Below the pieces are notes generated by a model. That model had not been told where the DNA came from. It saw only the letters and a list, made by a program, of their open reading frames with translations, and searched no databases. This document shows positions 41,961-50,567 of a stretch of 64,000 nucleotides of DNA, one piece after another (positions within the stretch are counted from its first letter, which is position 1; every line of letters begins with the position of its first letter). This DNA comes from VXYL01 sp965199875 (lineage in GTDB: Bacteria; Pseudomonadota; Gammaproteobacteria; Pseudomonadales; Azotimanducaceae): the NCBI GenBank assembly GCA_965199875.1, contig OZ241346.1, forward strand, positions 1,302,001-1,366,000, in the 5' to 3' direction. Made by a program: the position numbers and the translations under genes.

Positions 41961-43889
41961 ATGGATCCGTCGGTTCAGCCAGATCTCGGCTTCGTCAAGG
42001 TTGTCGCCGCAGCGCCGCCGGTGGCCATTGCCGACCCGCTGGCCAACGCGGATGCCATTCTGCGCGCCTATCGGAACGCCGCGCCGGACGCGGCCATCGT
42101 GCTGACGCCGGAACTCGCCGTCACCGGCTACACCTGCGAGGACCTGTTCTTTGCCGACGATCTGCGCCGCGCCGCCCGCCGGGCGCTGCACGACATCGCC
42201 AGCGCGACCGACCAGCGCGCGCTGGTGGTGGGCGCACCCTGGTGGCTGGCCGACGGAAGGGTCGCCAACTGCGCCTTCGTCTGCTGCCGCGGCGCCATCG
42301 TCGGCGCGGTGCCGAAGGTGGCGCAGCCGAACTACGACGAGTTCTACGAAAAGCGCTGGTTCGCCAGCGGCACGGACTGCGTGGTCGATGTCGACGATCC
42401 GCTGGGGCGCTTTCCACTGCGCGGCGACTTGATCTTCGACGTCGGCGCCACCGCCTTCGGCATCGAAATCTGCGAAGACCTCTGGGCGCCCAGCCCGCCG
42501 AGCGCCGGCCTTGCGCTCGGCGGCGCGGAAATCGTCCTGAACCTCTCCGCCAGCCCGGAACTGGTGGCCAAGGCCGACTACCGCCGCGACCTGGTGTGTA
42601 CGCAGAGCGGGCGCACCATTTCCGCCTACGTCTACGCCGGCGCCGGCCCCAGCGAATCCACCAAGGACGTGGTGTTCGGCGGCCACCTGCTCGCTGCGGA
42701 GAACGGGCGACTGTTGGCGGAGTCCAAGCGTTTCGAGCTGGCCGGTTGCAGCTTGTCGGTGGTGGTTGACTGCCAGCGCCTGCGTCACGACCGCGAGCGC
42801 AACAACACCTTCGCCCGCGCAGCGCGGCCCGCTGCGACGCGCGTTCGCATCGGCGAGGCGCCGCGGCTTCCGGCGTCGGCGCGGGTCTATCCGCGAACGC
42901 CGTTCGTGCCGACGGACGAGCTGGAGCTGAACGCCCGGGCGCAGGAGATTCTCGCCATCCAGGCAACCGGCCTGGCGCGGCGCATGCAGGCCGCGGCGGC
43001 GGAACGGCTGGTGGTCGGCCTCTCGGGCGGCATCGACTCCACCTTGGCGGCGCTGGTCTGCGTGGACGCCCTGGCGGCGCTTGAACTGCCGACGCGCCAG
43101 CTGCTCGCGCTGACGATGCCCGGCCCCGGAACCAGCAGCCATACCATCGAGTCCGCGCGGCTGCTGGCGCAGGCGATGCACGTGCAGCTGCGCGAAGTGC
43201 CGATCAGCGAGGCCGTGCAGGCGCACTTGCAGGCCATCGGCCACCAAGGCGAGGCGGACGTGACGTTCGAGAACGCGCAAGCCCGGGAACGCACGCAGAT
43301 ACTCTTCGACGTCGCCAATCAGCGCCGCGGCATCGTCGTCGGCACCGGCGACCTCTCCGAGCTGGCACTCGGCTGGTGTACCTACAACGCCGACCACATG
43401 GCCAGCTACAACGTCAATGCCGGCGTGCCGAAGACCCTCGCCGCCTATCTGGTGCGCTGGTACGCCCGGCACCGCGCCGACTTTGAGCTGGCGAAGGTGC
43501 TGGAGCGCGTGCTGGCGACGCCGATCTCGCCGGAACTCACGCCCGCCGATGGCGACGACATCGGCCAGCGCACCGAGAGCATCATCGGCCCCTACGAACT
43601 GCACGACTTCTTCCTCTTCCACTTCCTGCGCGGCGGCGCTGGCGTCGAGAAGATCCACGCGATGGCATGCGCGTCGTTCTCCGGGAGCTACTCCGGCGGC
43701 GAGATCAGGAAGTGGCTGCGCGTGTTCTTCGAGCGCTTCTTCGCGCAGCAGTTCAAGCGCACCACGCTGCCGCCGGGGCCGAAGGTGGGAACCGTCAGCC
43801 TGTCGCCGCGGGGCGACTGGCGGATGCCGGACGAAGCCAGCGCCAACCTGGTTCTTGCGACGCTCGACTCGCTCGACCCCAACCGCTAG
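41961..43889 (+). CDS. nadE: Glutamine-dependent NAD+ synthetase
   Basis: Makes NAD+ from deamido-NAD+, ATP and glutamine. The 642-residue two-domain form has an N-terminal nitrilase-type glutaminase with the catalytic triad visible as E51 (LTPELAVTGY), K119 (VPKVAQPNYDEFYEKRWF) and C171 (GIEICEDLW). It has a C-terminal ATP-pyrophosphatase domain with the P-loop SGGIDST near residue 355 and the GTGDLSELALGWCTY segment. Length fits the family. The ATG at 41961 is the first in frame. It is divergent from the dehydrogenase run, with 122 bases between starts. Confidence 0.97.
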   Translation: MDPSVQPDLGFVKVVAAAPPVAIADPLANADAILRAYRNAAPDAAIVLTPELAVTGYTCEDLFFADDLRRAARRALHDIASATDQRALVVGAPWWLADGRVANCAFVCCRGAIVGAVPKVAQPNYDEFYEKRWFASGTDCVVDVDDPLGRFPLRGDLIFDVGATAFGIEICEDLWAPSPPSAGLALGGAEIVLNLSASPELVAKADYRRDLVCTQSGRTISAYVYAGAGPSESTKDVVFGGHLLAAENGRLLAESKRFELAGCSLSVVVDCQRLRHDRERNNTFARAARPAATRVRIGEAPRLPASARVYPRTPFVPTDELELNARAQEILAIQATGLARRMQAAAAERLVVGLSGGIDSTLAALVCVDALAALELPTRQLLALTMPGPGTSSHTIESARLLAQAMHVQLREVPISEAVQAHLQAIGHQGEADVTFENAQARERTQILFDVANQRRGIVVGTGDLSELALGWCTYNADHMASYNVNAGVPKTLAAYLVRWYARHRADFELAKVLERVLATPISPELTPADGDDIGQRTESIIGPYELHDFFLFHFLRGGAGVEKIHAMACASFSGSYSGGEIRKWLRVFFERFFAQQFKRTTLPPGPKVGTVSLSPRGDWRMPDEASANLVLATLDSLDPNR

Positions 43890-43945
43890 CGAAGCTGCGC
43901 CTTAGGCACGGAGTTTGCGAAGCAGCTTGCCCCCGCAGGCGCACG

Positions 43946-44077
43946 TCAGCGCCGGGGCTTCGAGTTGTCCGGACGGCGTGGCGGCACTCTCGGCGGCGGT
44001 TTGGGCGGCGGCGGCGGCGCCGGATCAGGCGGCCGCGGCGGTCTAGACGCCTTCTCAATCTCAATACCCGACGGCAT
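43946..44077 (-). CDS. 43-residue proline-rich peptide coupled to the 2TM gene
   Basis: ATG 44077 lies inside the last codons of the upstream 2TM gene and opens a 43-codon frame: MPSGIEIEKASRPPRPP, then a run of prolines with basic residues (PPPPPKPPPRVPPRR) and a basic tail. The 17-base overlap suggests translational coupling. Composition is very biased and no homolog is claimed. It may be a partner peptide of the membrane protein, or a chance frame. Confidence 0.4.
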   Translation of the reverse strand: MPSGIEIEKASRPPRPPDPAPPPPPKPPPRVPPRRPDNSKPRR

Positions 44078-44558
44078 ATTCGTTTCCCAACGTGCTGTAG
44101 GCGTCCTTTGCACAGCGCACGTTCAGCCCGTGGTGCTCTGCCAGATGCGACGGCACGCGGGCCGTGACCAACTCTTCACGACGTCTCAAGTTCCGTATCT
44201 CGCCCCACGCATCTGCGCCATCCAAGCCCTCGAGACGCGCCCATAGATCTCGCCAGAGCAACGCCAAGTCCGCACAGCCATCCCGCGCCGCTTCCATCGT
44301 GGCCGCCTTGGATGCGTGACCGTAGTACGACGTCCACACGGCTGCTACCGCGACTGCGCCGGCAAGCACTTCAGCCACCCAGTTCGGGGCGTCGAACAGC
44401 AAGGAGCCCACCGCGCCGGTGGAACCAGTCGCCACAAAGGCCGTCAGCCCCATGTGCCACCGTTGCAGCCGCACTGCCATCGCGGCGTAGTAGCGCGTTA
44501 GACGTTCGGCATCCAGCAAGCCCAGCCAAACTTGGGAAATGTCGTGTTCGCTGGCCAT
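44061..44558 (-). CDS. Two-transmembrane protein with helical cytoplasmic tail, SLATT-like layout
   Basis: The product has 165 residues: an N-terminal amphipathic helix (VWLGLLDAERLTRYYAAMAV), two adjacent hydrophobic segments at about residues 36-55 and 62-80, then a long helical cytoplasmic region rich in Trp, Arg and Glu. This layout resembles SLATT-type 2TM effectors found in bacterial conflict systems, but I cannot confirm family membership by eye and no nucleotide-sensing partner is adjacent. The ATG at 44558 is preceded by AAGG. A proline-rich 43-residue frame overlaps its end. It lies between convergent nadE and the divergent imelysin operon. Confidence 0.6.
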   Translation of the reverse strand: MASEHDISQVWLGLLDAERLTRYYAAMAVRLQRWHMGLTAFVATGSTGAVGSLLFDAPNWVAEVLAGAVAVAAVWTSYYGHASKAATMEAARDGCADLALLWRDLWARLEGLDGADAWGEIRNLRRREELVTARVPSHLAEHHGLNVRCAKDAYSTLGNEYAVGY

Positions 44559-44750
44559 ACGCCAACCTTAGCGCCGCGACTTCATTCGGGCAACTCCTCC
44601 ACCAAGCCACCAAGATGCGCCACCGGAGGAACTCGACATGTCTGGCCACGGCGCCGAGGCGCTGATCGTCGGATCCCCAACCCCCGGCAGTTCCGCTGGC
44701 GCGCTTCGGCCTTGGCTCTTCGGGGAACGCAACTCGTCACAAACCGCTAT

Positions 44751-44774
44751 TGCAAATAAGAATGTGTACCATTA
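44751..44774. promoter_or_regulatory. Putative Fur-like operator/promoter upstream of the imelysin operon
   Basis: An AT-rich island (TGCAAATAAGAATG at its left) resembles the left half of a Fur box, about 47-70 bases before the imelysin ATG. The right half is poorly matched. Regulation by iron is expected for imelysin operons, so the site is plausible but not proven. Confidence 0.4.
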
Positions 44775-44820
44775 CGCTTCCGCTTTGAATGTTCATTACG
44801 AAAGTCCCAGGAGGGAATTC

Positions 44821-46248
44821 ATGCCCAAGTTCATCAAGCCCCTGCTTCTTTCCGTGCTGGCCGCCTTCGCACTGGGCGCTTGCGAAGGCGACGATGGAGC
44901 GACCGGCCCCCGAGGCCCGCAAGGCCCGGCCGGTCCGCAAGGAGCGCAAGGCGACGCCGGCGCTGCCGGGCCCGCGGGCACGCCCAGCTCCGTAACCCGC
45001 GAGGACGTGCTGCGTAGCAATGCGAACATCGCCTACGCCGCCTACGGCGATTCGCTGCTGGCCGCCATCAGCATGCGCCGCAGTCTGCGCGCGTTCGTCG
45101 CCAATCCCACCGAGGCGAACCTCGACGCCGCCAAGACGGCGTGGCTCAACTCCCGCGAACCCTACGGCCAAACCGAGGTGTACCGCTTCCGCGCCGGTCC
45201 CATCGACGCGCTGCTCGACGACGGCACCTTGGGCGAGGACGGCGACGGGCCGGAAGGCGCCATCAACGCCTGGCCGCTTGGCGAGGCGCTGATCGACTAC
45301 GTGGCCAACTCCGTGGACGGCGACGCCGGGCCGGAGGTGGCATCCAGCGTGGCGTCCATCAGCGGCAGCATCATCGCCGACACGACGAGCTTCCCCGCCA
45401 TCGACGCCGAGGTCATTCGCGCCAACTTCGAACTCGGCGGCGACGAACGCAACGTCTCCAGCGGCTACCACGCCATCGAGTTTCTGCTCTGGGGGCAGGA
45501 CCTGAACGAGGACGGCTCGGGCAGCGGCCGCCGGGACGCCACTCCAGGGCAGCGGCCGGCGTCGGACTACTCCACGATTTCGGGCGGCTGCACCAGCGGC
45601 AGCAACGGCGCCGACGACGAGATCTGCGTCCGCCGCGGCCAGTATCTGCTGGCCGCCGCGGATCTGCTCGTCGAGGACCTCTCCAGCGTGGTGGATGCCT
45701 GGAATCCGAACGATGCGGACAACCACTACGCCAGCTTCGTCGCCGGCGGCGACAACTCGCTGGCGCTCATTCTCGAAGGCATGGGGCGGATGGGCTTTGG
45801 CGAGCTGGCCGGAGAGCGGATGAACATCGCGCTGCTCACCAACAGCCAGGAAGACGAGCACTCCTGCTTTTCGGACAACACCCACCGCGACATCTACCTC
45901 AACGCCAAGGGCATCCAGAACGCCTTCGAGGGCGAGTACGTGCGGCTGGACCGGGACGTGCTCGACGGCGCTGGCATCGGCGAACTGCTCGTTTCCGAAG
46001 GCATGACCGAACTGGCCAACGAGATGCGCGCCGCGCTGGAAGACACCATGGTCAAGGTCGGCGTCATCGACCACGAGGCGAAGTCCGGCGTGCCGTTCGA
46101 CAACCAGGTGCAGATCGGCATCGACGAGCCCAACGTGCTGGCCGCCATCCGCGCCCTCTCCGGGCAGACGGAAGTGCTCGAGCGCGTCATCACCGGCCTG
46201 GGCGTGAGCACCGGCGATCTGCGGCAAGACACCGAAGAGGACATCTAG
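44821..46248 (+). CDS. Imelysin family lipoprotein with collagen-like linker
   Basis: Imelysin (M75-like) proteins are periplasmic or outer-membrane lipoproteins linked to iron uptake. The 475-residue product has a lipoprotein signal peptide (LLSVLAAFALGAC), then a collagen-like Gly-X-Y stretch at about residues 26-52 (GPRGPQGPAGPQGAQGDAG), then the imelysin domain with the hallmark GxHxxE motif as GYHAIEFLLWGQ near residue 215. The linker is unusual for this family. The ATG follows a perfect AGGAGG at 44809-44814. It leads a five-gene operon with two di-heme proteins, a second imelysin and a DUF1513 protein, and an AT-rich Fur-like site lies upstream. Confidence 0.93.
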   Translation: MPKFIKPLLLSVLAAFALGACEGDDGATGPRGPQGPAGPQGAQGDAGAAGPAGTPSSVTREDVLRSNANIAYAAYGDSLLAAISMRRSLRAFVANPTEANLDAAKTAWLNSREPYGQTEVYRFRAGPIDALLDDGTLGEDGDGPEGAINAWPLGEALIDYVANSVDGDAGPEVASSVASISGSIIADTTSFPAIDAEVIRANFELGGDERNVSSGYHAIEFLLWGQDLNEDGSGSGRRDATPGQRPASDYSTISGGCTSGSNGADDEICVRRGQYLLAAADLLVEDLSSVVDAWNPNDADNHYASFVAGGDNSLALILEGMGRMGFGELAGERMNIALLTNSQEDEHSCFSDNTHRDIYLNAKGIQNAFEGEYVRLDRDVLDGAGIGELLVSEGMTELANEMRAALEDTMVKVGVIDHEAKSGVPFDNQVQIGIDEPNVLAAIRALSGQTEVLERVITGLGVSTGDLRQDTEEDI

Positions 46249-46298
46249 CGGCACGATGGGCATGGGCAAGCCCTAGCCTTCGAGACAGGGGGCGGAAC

Positions 46299-47963
46299 TT
46301 GCGGTCGCGCTGGGCAGCAGCAGGGTTCGCGAGCGCACTCGTCTGCGCCTGCGGCGGCGGTGGCGGCGGATCTTCCACCGTCGCCCCTCCGCCGGCCCCG
46401 CCGCCGCCTCCACCCCCCGCCCCGCCGGCGATCGTGGTGCCGGACGTCGACCCGGCGGAACGCTTTCCAGGGGGCGATGCCACCATTTCGCTCAGCAACG
46501 AGGAAGCGTTCGGACAAAGCCCTCCGGCCATCGCCCGCGACTTCGCCGCGGACGCCAACTTCAAGTCCGGCAACCAGCTGTTCCGCAACGCCAACGACGG
46601 CGAAGGGCCGCTGCTGAACGCCCGCACCTGCCAAGGCTGCCACACCCGCGACGGCCGAGGCGCGACGCCGCCGGACCAGGACACGCCCATGGACTCCATG
46701 TCCATTCGCCTAAGCCTCGGCGCCGACGCCGACGGCGAACCCATCGCCGACCCCAACTACGGAACGCTGTTGCAGACCTTCGGCCTCGCGTCCTTCCACG
46801 GCGGCGGCGGAATCGCCGCCGGGCTTGCGACCTTCGGCGGCGGAGCGGACGCGGCCATCGGCGAGGGCTTTGCCACCATCGACTACGAGACCGTCCGCGG
46901 CAGCTACGCCGACGGCAGCGCATTCGAGCTGCGCAAACCGATCTACAAGGTGCGCGACTTGAGCTACGGCGATTTCGCGCCGGGCATCCGCTTTTCGCCC
47001 CGCATCGCGCCCCAGCTCATCGGCCTCGGCCTGCTGGAGGCCGTGCCGGTGGACGACGTGCATGCCGTCGCGGATGCCGACGACGCCGATGGCGACGGCA
47101 TCAGCGGGCGGGTCAACGAATCGACGGATCAGACGGTGGATGCCGTCCGCCTGGGACGTTTCGGCCACAAGGCGTCCACCGCGTCGGTGTTGCAGCAGAC
47201 CGCCAACGCCTTCCGGGCGGACATCGGCGTCACCAGTCGCTTTGCCCCGGAAGAGCCGTGCGCGGCCGGCCAGTCCAGTTGCGTGGCGGCGGCCTCGACC
47301 GAGGCCGACGATCATGCCGGCGGCGTGGACATCTCCGACGTCGAGCTGGCGCTGGTCGAGTTCTACACGCGGCTGCTCGCCGTGCCCGAGCGGCGCGGTT
47401 TCGACGCCGAGGCCGAGACCTGGGACGAAGACGTGCTGCGCGGGCGCGCGTTGTTCTTCGAGTCCGGCTGCGCGAAGTGCCATCGGCAACGCTGGCGCAC
47501 CGGCAGCGCCGTCGGCAGCGTGCTCGGCGAAGTGCGTCTGAACGTGCTGGAGGAAGGCGCGGCGCCCATCGAGGTGTTGTCCGATCAGGTCATCTTTCCC
47601 TATACGGACCTGCTGCTGCACGACATGGGCGGCAGCTGCGATCCCGTGCAGCGGGAACAGGCGGAGGGAGGCACCTGCACGGCCGGCGAAAACTGCGTCT
47701 GGGTGTTGCGCTGCGAGGGACTGGCGGATGGCCGAACGGAGGGCCGGGCCGGCGGCAGCGAGTGGCGCACCGCGCCGCTTTGGGGCCTCGGCCTCGTGAA
47801 GACGGTGAACGAACGCGCCACCTTTCTGCACGACGGCCGGGCGCGCACCGTCGCCGAGGCGATCCTCTGGCACGCTGGCGAGGCGCAGCAGAGCCGCGAT
47901 GCGTTCGTGGCCCTGGCGCAGAACGAGCGCGCCGACCTGCTCGCGTTTCTGGGATCTCTGTGA
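46299..47963 (+). CDS. Di-heme oxidoreductase family lipoprotein (DUF1111), first copy
   Basis: A 554-residue secreted c-type cytochrome-like protein of the DUF1111 'thiol oxidoreductase' family found beside imelysins. It starts at TTG 46299 after a GGGGGCGG site; no in-frame ATG or GTG fits. A short hydrophobic leader ending in Cys (SALVCAC) is followed by a Gly/Pro-rich linker, and two heme-binding CxxCH motifs are visible, CQGCH in the N-terminal third and CAKCH in the C-terminal half. The C terminus carries the family's FLHDGRARTVAEAILWHAGE segment. It probably oxidises or reduces a metal or partner in the envelope. Confidence 0.9.
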   Translation: MRSRWAAAGFASALVCACGGGGGGSSTVAPPPAPPPPPPPAPPAIVVPDVDPAERFPGGDATISLSNEEAFGQSPPAIARDFAADANFKSGNQLFRNANDGEGPLLNARTCQGCHTRDGRGATPPDQDTPMDSMSIRLSLGADADGEPIADPNYGTLLQTFGLASFHGGGGIAAGLATFGGGADAAIGEGFATIDYETVRGSYADGSAFELRKPIYKVRDLSYGDFAPGIRFSPRIAPQLIGLGLLEAVPVDDVHAVADADDADGDGISGRVNESTDQTVDAVRLGRFGHKASTASVLQQTANAFRADIGVTSRFAPEEPCAAGQSSCVAAASTEADDHAGGVDISDVELALVEFYTRLLAVPERRGFDAEAETWDEDVLRGRALFFESGCAKCHRQRWRTGSAVGSVLGEVRLNVLEEGAAPIEVLSDQVIFPYTDLLLHDMGGSCDPVQREQAEGGTCTAGENCVWVLRCEGLADGRTEGRAGGSEWRTAPLWGLGLVKTVNERATFLHDGRARTVAEAILWHAGEAQQSRDAFVALAQNERADLLAFLGSL

Positions 47964-49366
47964 ACGTGTCGCGGGCGATTGCCAGCACCGCGTGCGCCCT
48001 GCTGCTGGGAGGATGCGATGCGGCCCGGTGGCGCGCAGCACCAGCCGTGGGATCCGCGTCGGAAGCGTTGCCGACCTCGACCACCGAGCCCGACAAGGCG
48101 AAGGCTTCGACGCCGCGTACCACGAGGCTGCCAAGCCCGGGCGGCGCGTGGACCCGACACCGCCAGCCGCCAGGGTCCTTCATCGCGCCGCCGCAGAACA
48201 TGGACAGCGACGGGCGCCTTGCCTTCTACACGGGCTTTTCGTTCTTTCGCTCGCCCTGGGTCGCGGCACCGGCGTCCACCACCGCCCGCGACGGCCTTGG
48301 GCCGCTCTTCAACGCCCATGCCTGCGCCGCCTGCCATCCAAACGGCGGACGCGGCGTTTCCCTGTTCGACAAGCCGGACGCCCCGGGCACGGTGGTTCGC
48401 GTCAGCGTGTACGCGCCCGACGGCGAGGTGCGGCCGCATCCGCGCTACGGAAGCCAGTTGCAGATCCGCGCTACGTTTGCGGGAGGCGCCGAGGCCGAAG
48501 TCCGGGCGAGTACACGGGTCGGCGCGGAGGACTTGCGGGCGCCAAAGCTCGACGTGCAGCTGGCGCAAGACGATTCGGCGCCCCTCCAGTCCGACTTGCT
48601 GCTGTCGCCCCGGGTGGCGCCGCCGCTGCTTGACCTCGGCCTGCTCGAAGCCATACCGGAGGCCAGCGTGCTGGCCGCGGCCGACGCCGACGATGCGGAC
48701 GGCGACGGCATCTCGGGGCGTCCCCAGCGCACCGCCGCCGGGCGTCTTGGGCGCTTCGGCTGGAAGGCCATGCGCGCCAGCGTGGCCGAGCAGACCGCGG
48801 CGGCGTTCAGCGAGGACCTCGGCATCACCAGCCCCTTGTTCCCGGATTCGGCTTGCACGCCGTTGCAGGCGGAGTGCCGAAACCAGCCGAACGGCCGCGA
48901 CGCTCCCGAAGACGTGGAGATTCCGTCCCGCCTGTTCGACTACGTCGTGCATTTCGTGGCGCACATACCTCCTCCCGCGGCCGGCGAGTCGACGCCGCCG
49001 GTGCGCCGCGGGCGGACGACGTTCACGGCCATCGGCTGCGACCGCTGCCACACGCCAAGCCATCGTTCGTCGGCCGGGGTCGTCTGGCCGTACACGGATC
49101 TGCTGCTGCACGACATGGGCGAAGGCCTGGCCGACCATCGCCCGGAAGGCCAGGCGAGCGGGCGCGAGTGGCGCACGGCGCCGCTGTGGGGGATCGGCGC
49201 GCGGGTTCAAGGCGCCGGCCGCAACCTGCTGCACGACGGCCGCGCCCGAAACATCGACGAGGCAATACGCTGGCACGGTGGCGAGGCAGCGGGCGCTCGT
49301 CGCGCCTACCAGGGCCTGGACGAAGACGGGAAGCGCGAACTGATCGCCTTCCTCAAAGCCATTTGA
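47960..49366 (+). CDS. Di-heme oxidoreductase family lipoprotein (DUF1111), second copy
   Basis: A 468-residue paralog of the preceding gene. GTG 47960 overlaps the upstream TGA, giving a lipoprotein signal (ACALLLGGCD). Two CxxCH motifs are present (CAACH, CDRCH), as is the C-terminal LLHDGRARNIDEAIRWHGGE signature. It is shorter than copy one, mainly in the region between the hemes. Two copies flanked by two imelysins suggest a multi-protein envelope complex for iron. Confidence 0.9.
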   Translation: MNVSRAIASTACALLLGGCDAARWRAAPAVGSASEALPTSTTEPDKAKASTPRTTRLPSPGGAWTRHRQPPGSFIAPPQNMDSDGRLAFYTGFSFFRSPWVAAPASTTARDGLGPLFNAHACAACHPNGGRGVSLFDKPDAPGTVVRVSVYAPDGEVRPHPRYGSQLQIRATFAGGAEAEVRASTRVGAEDLRAPKLDVQLAQDDSAPLQSDLLLSPRVAPPLLDLGLLEAIPEASVLAAADADDADGDGISGRPQRTAAGRLGRFGWKAMRASVAEQTAAAFSEDLGITSPLFPDSACTPLQAECRNQPNGRDAPEDVEIPSRLFDYVVHFVAHIPPPAAGESTPPVRRGRTTFTAIGCDRCHTPSHRSSAGVVWPYTDLLLHDMGEGLADHRPEGQASGREWRTAPLWGIGARVQGAGRNLLHDGRARNIDEAIRWHGGEAAGARRAYQGLDEDGKRELIAFLKAI

Positions 49367-49398
49367 CAACTGATCGGCACGGGCAGGAGAACACCGAA

Positions 49399-50565
49399 AT
49401 GCACCCGAAAGCGATATTGCGGACCTCGTTGGCGCTCGTCGGCGCCGCTTTGTTGGCGGCGTGCGGGGGCGGTGGCGGAAGCGGCGGCGGTTCCACGCCC
49501 GCGCCGGCGCCGCCACCGCCACCGCCGCCTCCGCCGGCGGATCCGCTAGGCGCGGTAGGTACCGTGCAGGAAGAACAGCTACGTCTGTTCCGCACGTTGG
49601 CGGACGACGTGCTGGGGCCGGACTACCAGACCTTCGCGGCCGCGTCGAGCGACTTGTCGACCGCCATGGACAGCTACTGCGACGCCCCCGACACGTTCGA
49701 TCTGGACACCGTGCGCGAACGCTGGGTCGGCGCCATGGACGCTTGGCAAAGACTGCAATTCCTGCGCGACGGGCCGGTCGAGGAGGACAACCGCCGCTTG
49801 CGCGTGCAGTGGTACTGGGACCGCAAGGACGCGCTGTTGCGAGGCGTGGAAGAACTGCTCGGCGGCAGCGGAGACATCACCGAGACGCGGGTGCGCTCCA
49901 GCAACGTTGGCGTGCAAGGCCTGCCGGCGCTGGAGTATCTGCTCTACGCCGACGAAGCGCCTCTGGCCGAGGCGGCGGCCCATCCCCGCCGCTGCCAGCT
50001 GGCGACCGCCATCGCCGCCAATCTGCGCACCTTGGCCAGCGAGATCGGCGAGCCCTGGGCGGCCGACGGCGCCGTGCGGGAAGACTTCGCCAACGCCAGC
50101 GGCCGCTACACCGACGGCAACGCCGTCCTGGTGGTGATTCTGGAAGCGCTCAACGTGCAGTCCGAGACCATCGCCGACGACAAGATCCGCAAGCCGGTGG
50201 CACAGGGCAACGTGGAGACGCTGGAATCGCCCTGGGCGCGCCGCTCCAAGGACAACGTGATCACCAACCTCGCCGCGTTTCGCGCCGTGTTCGACGACGA
50301 TGCCGAAGACGTCTATCGCCTGCGCGACTACCTTCGCCGCGCCCACGACGGAGAGACCGTGGGCGACGAGATCGCCTCGGCGTTCGACGACGCCGAGCAG
50401 CGCCTCGCGGCCTTGGACGCCAGCTTCGAGGACGTGGTCGGCGGCTTGGCGTCCGGCGACATCGACGGCATCGGCGCCGTGTTCCAGCGCTTGGAGCGGC
50501 TGGCAAGGGAAGCGGCCAACGCCGCCGAGGTCAATCTCGGCTTCAACAACGAAGACGGCGACTGA
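49399..50565 (+). CDS. Imelysin-like lipoprotein, second copy
   Basis: A 388-residue product with a lipoprotein signal (GAALLAAC) followed by Gly- and Pro-rich linkers and an imelysin-like domain. Instead of the GxHxxE motif it has GLPALEYLLY, where the histidine position is altered, as in the divergent imelysin-like partner commonly encoded in these operons. The ATG at 49399 follows GGAGA. It is 32 bases after the second di-heme gene and 2 bases before the DUF1513 gene. Confidence 0.88.
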   Translation: MHPKAILRTSLALVGAALLAACGGGGGSGGGSTPAPAPPPPPPPPPADPLGAVGTVQEEQLRLFRTLADDVLGPDYQTFAAASSDLSTAMDSYCDAPDTFDLDTVRERWVGAMDAWQRLQFLRDGPVEEDNRRLRVQWYWDRKDALLRGVEELLGGSGDITETRVRSSNVGVQGLPALEYLLYADEAPLAEAAAHPRRCQLATAIAANLRTLASEIGEPWAADGAVREDFANASGRYTDGNAVLVVILEALNVQSETIADDKIRKPVAQGNVETLESPWARRSKDNVITNLAAFRAVFDDDAEDVYRLRDYLRRAHDGETVGDEIASAFDDAEQRLAALDASFEDVVGGLASGDIDGIGAVFQRLERLAREAANAAEVNLGFNNEDGD

Positions 50566-50567
50566 CG

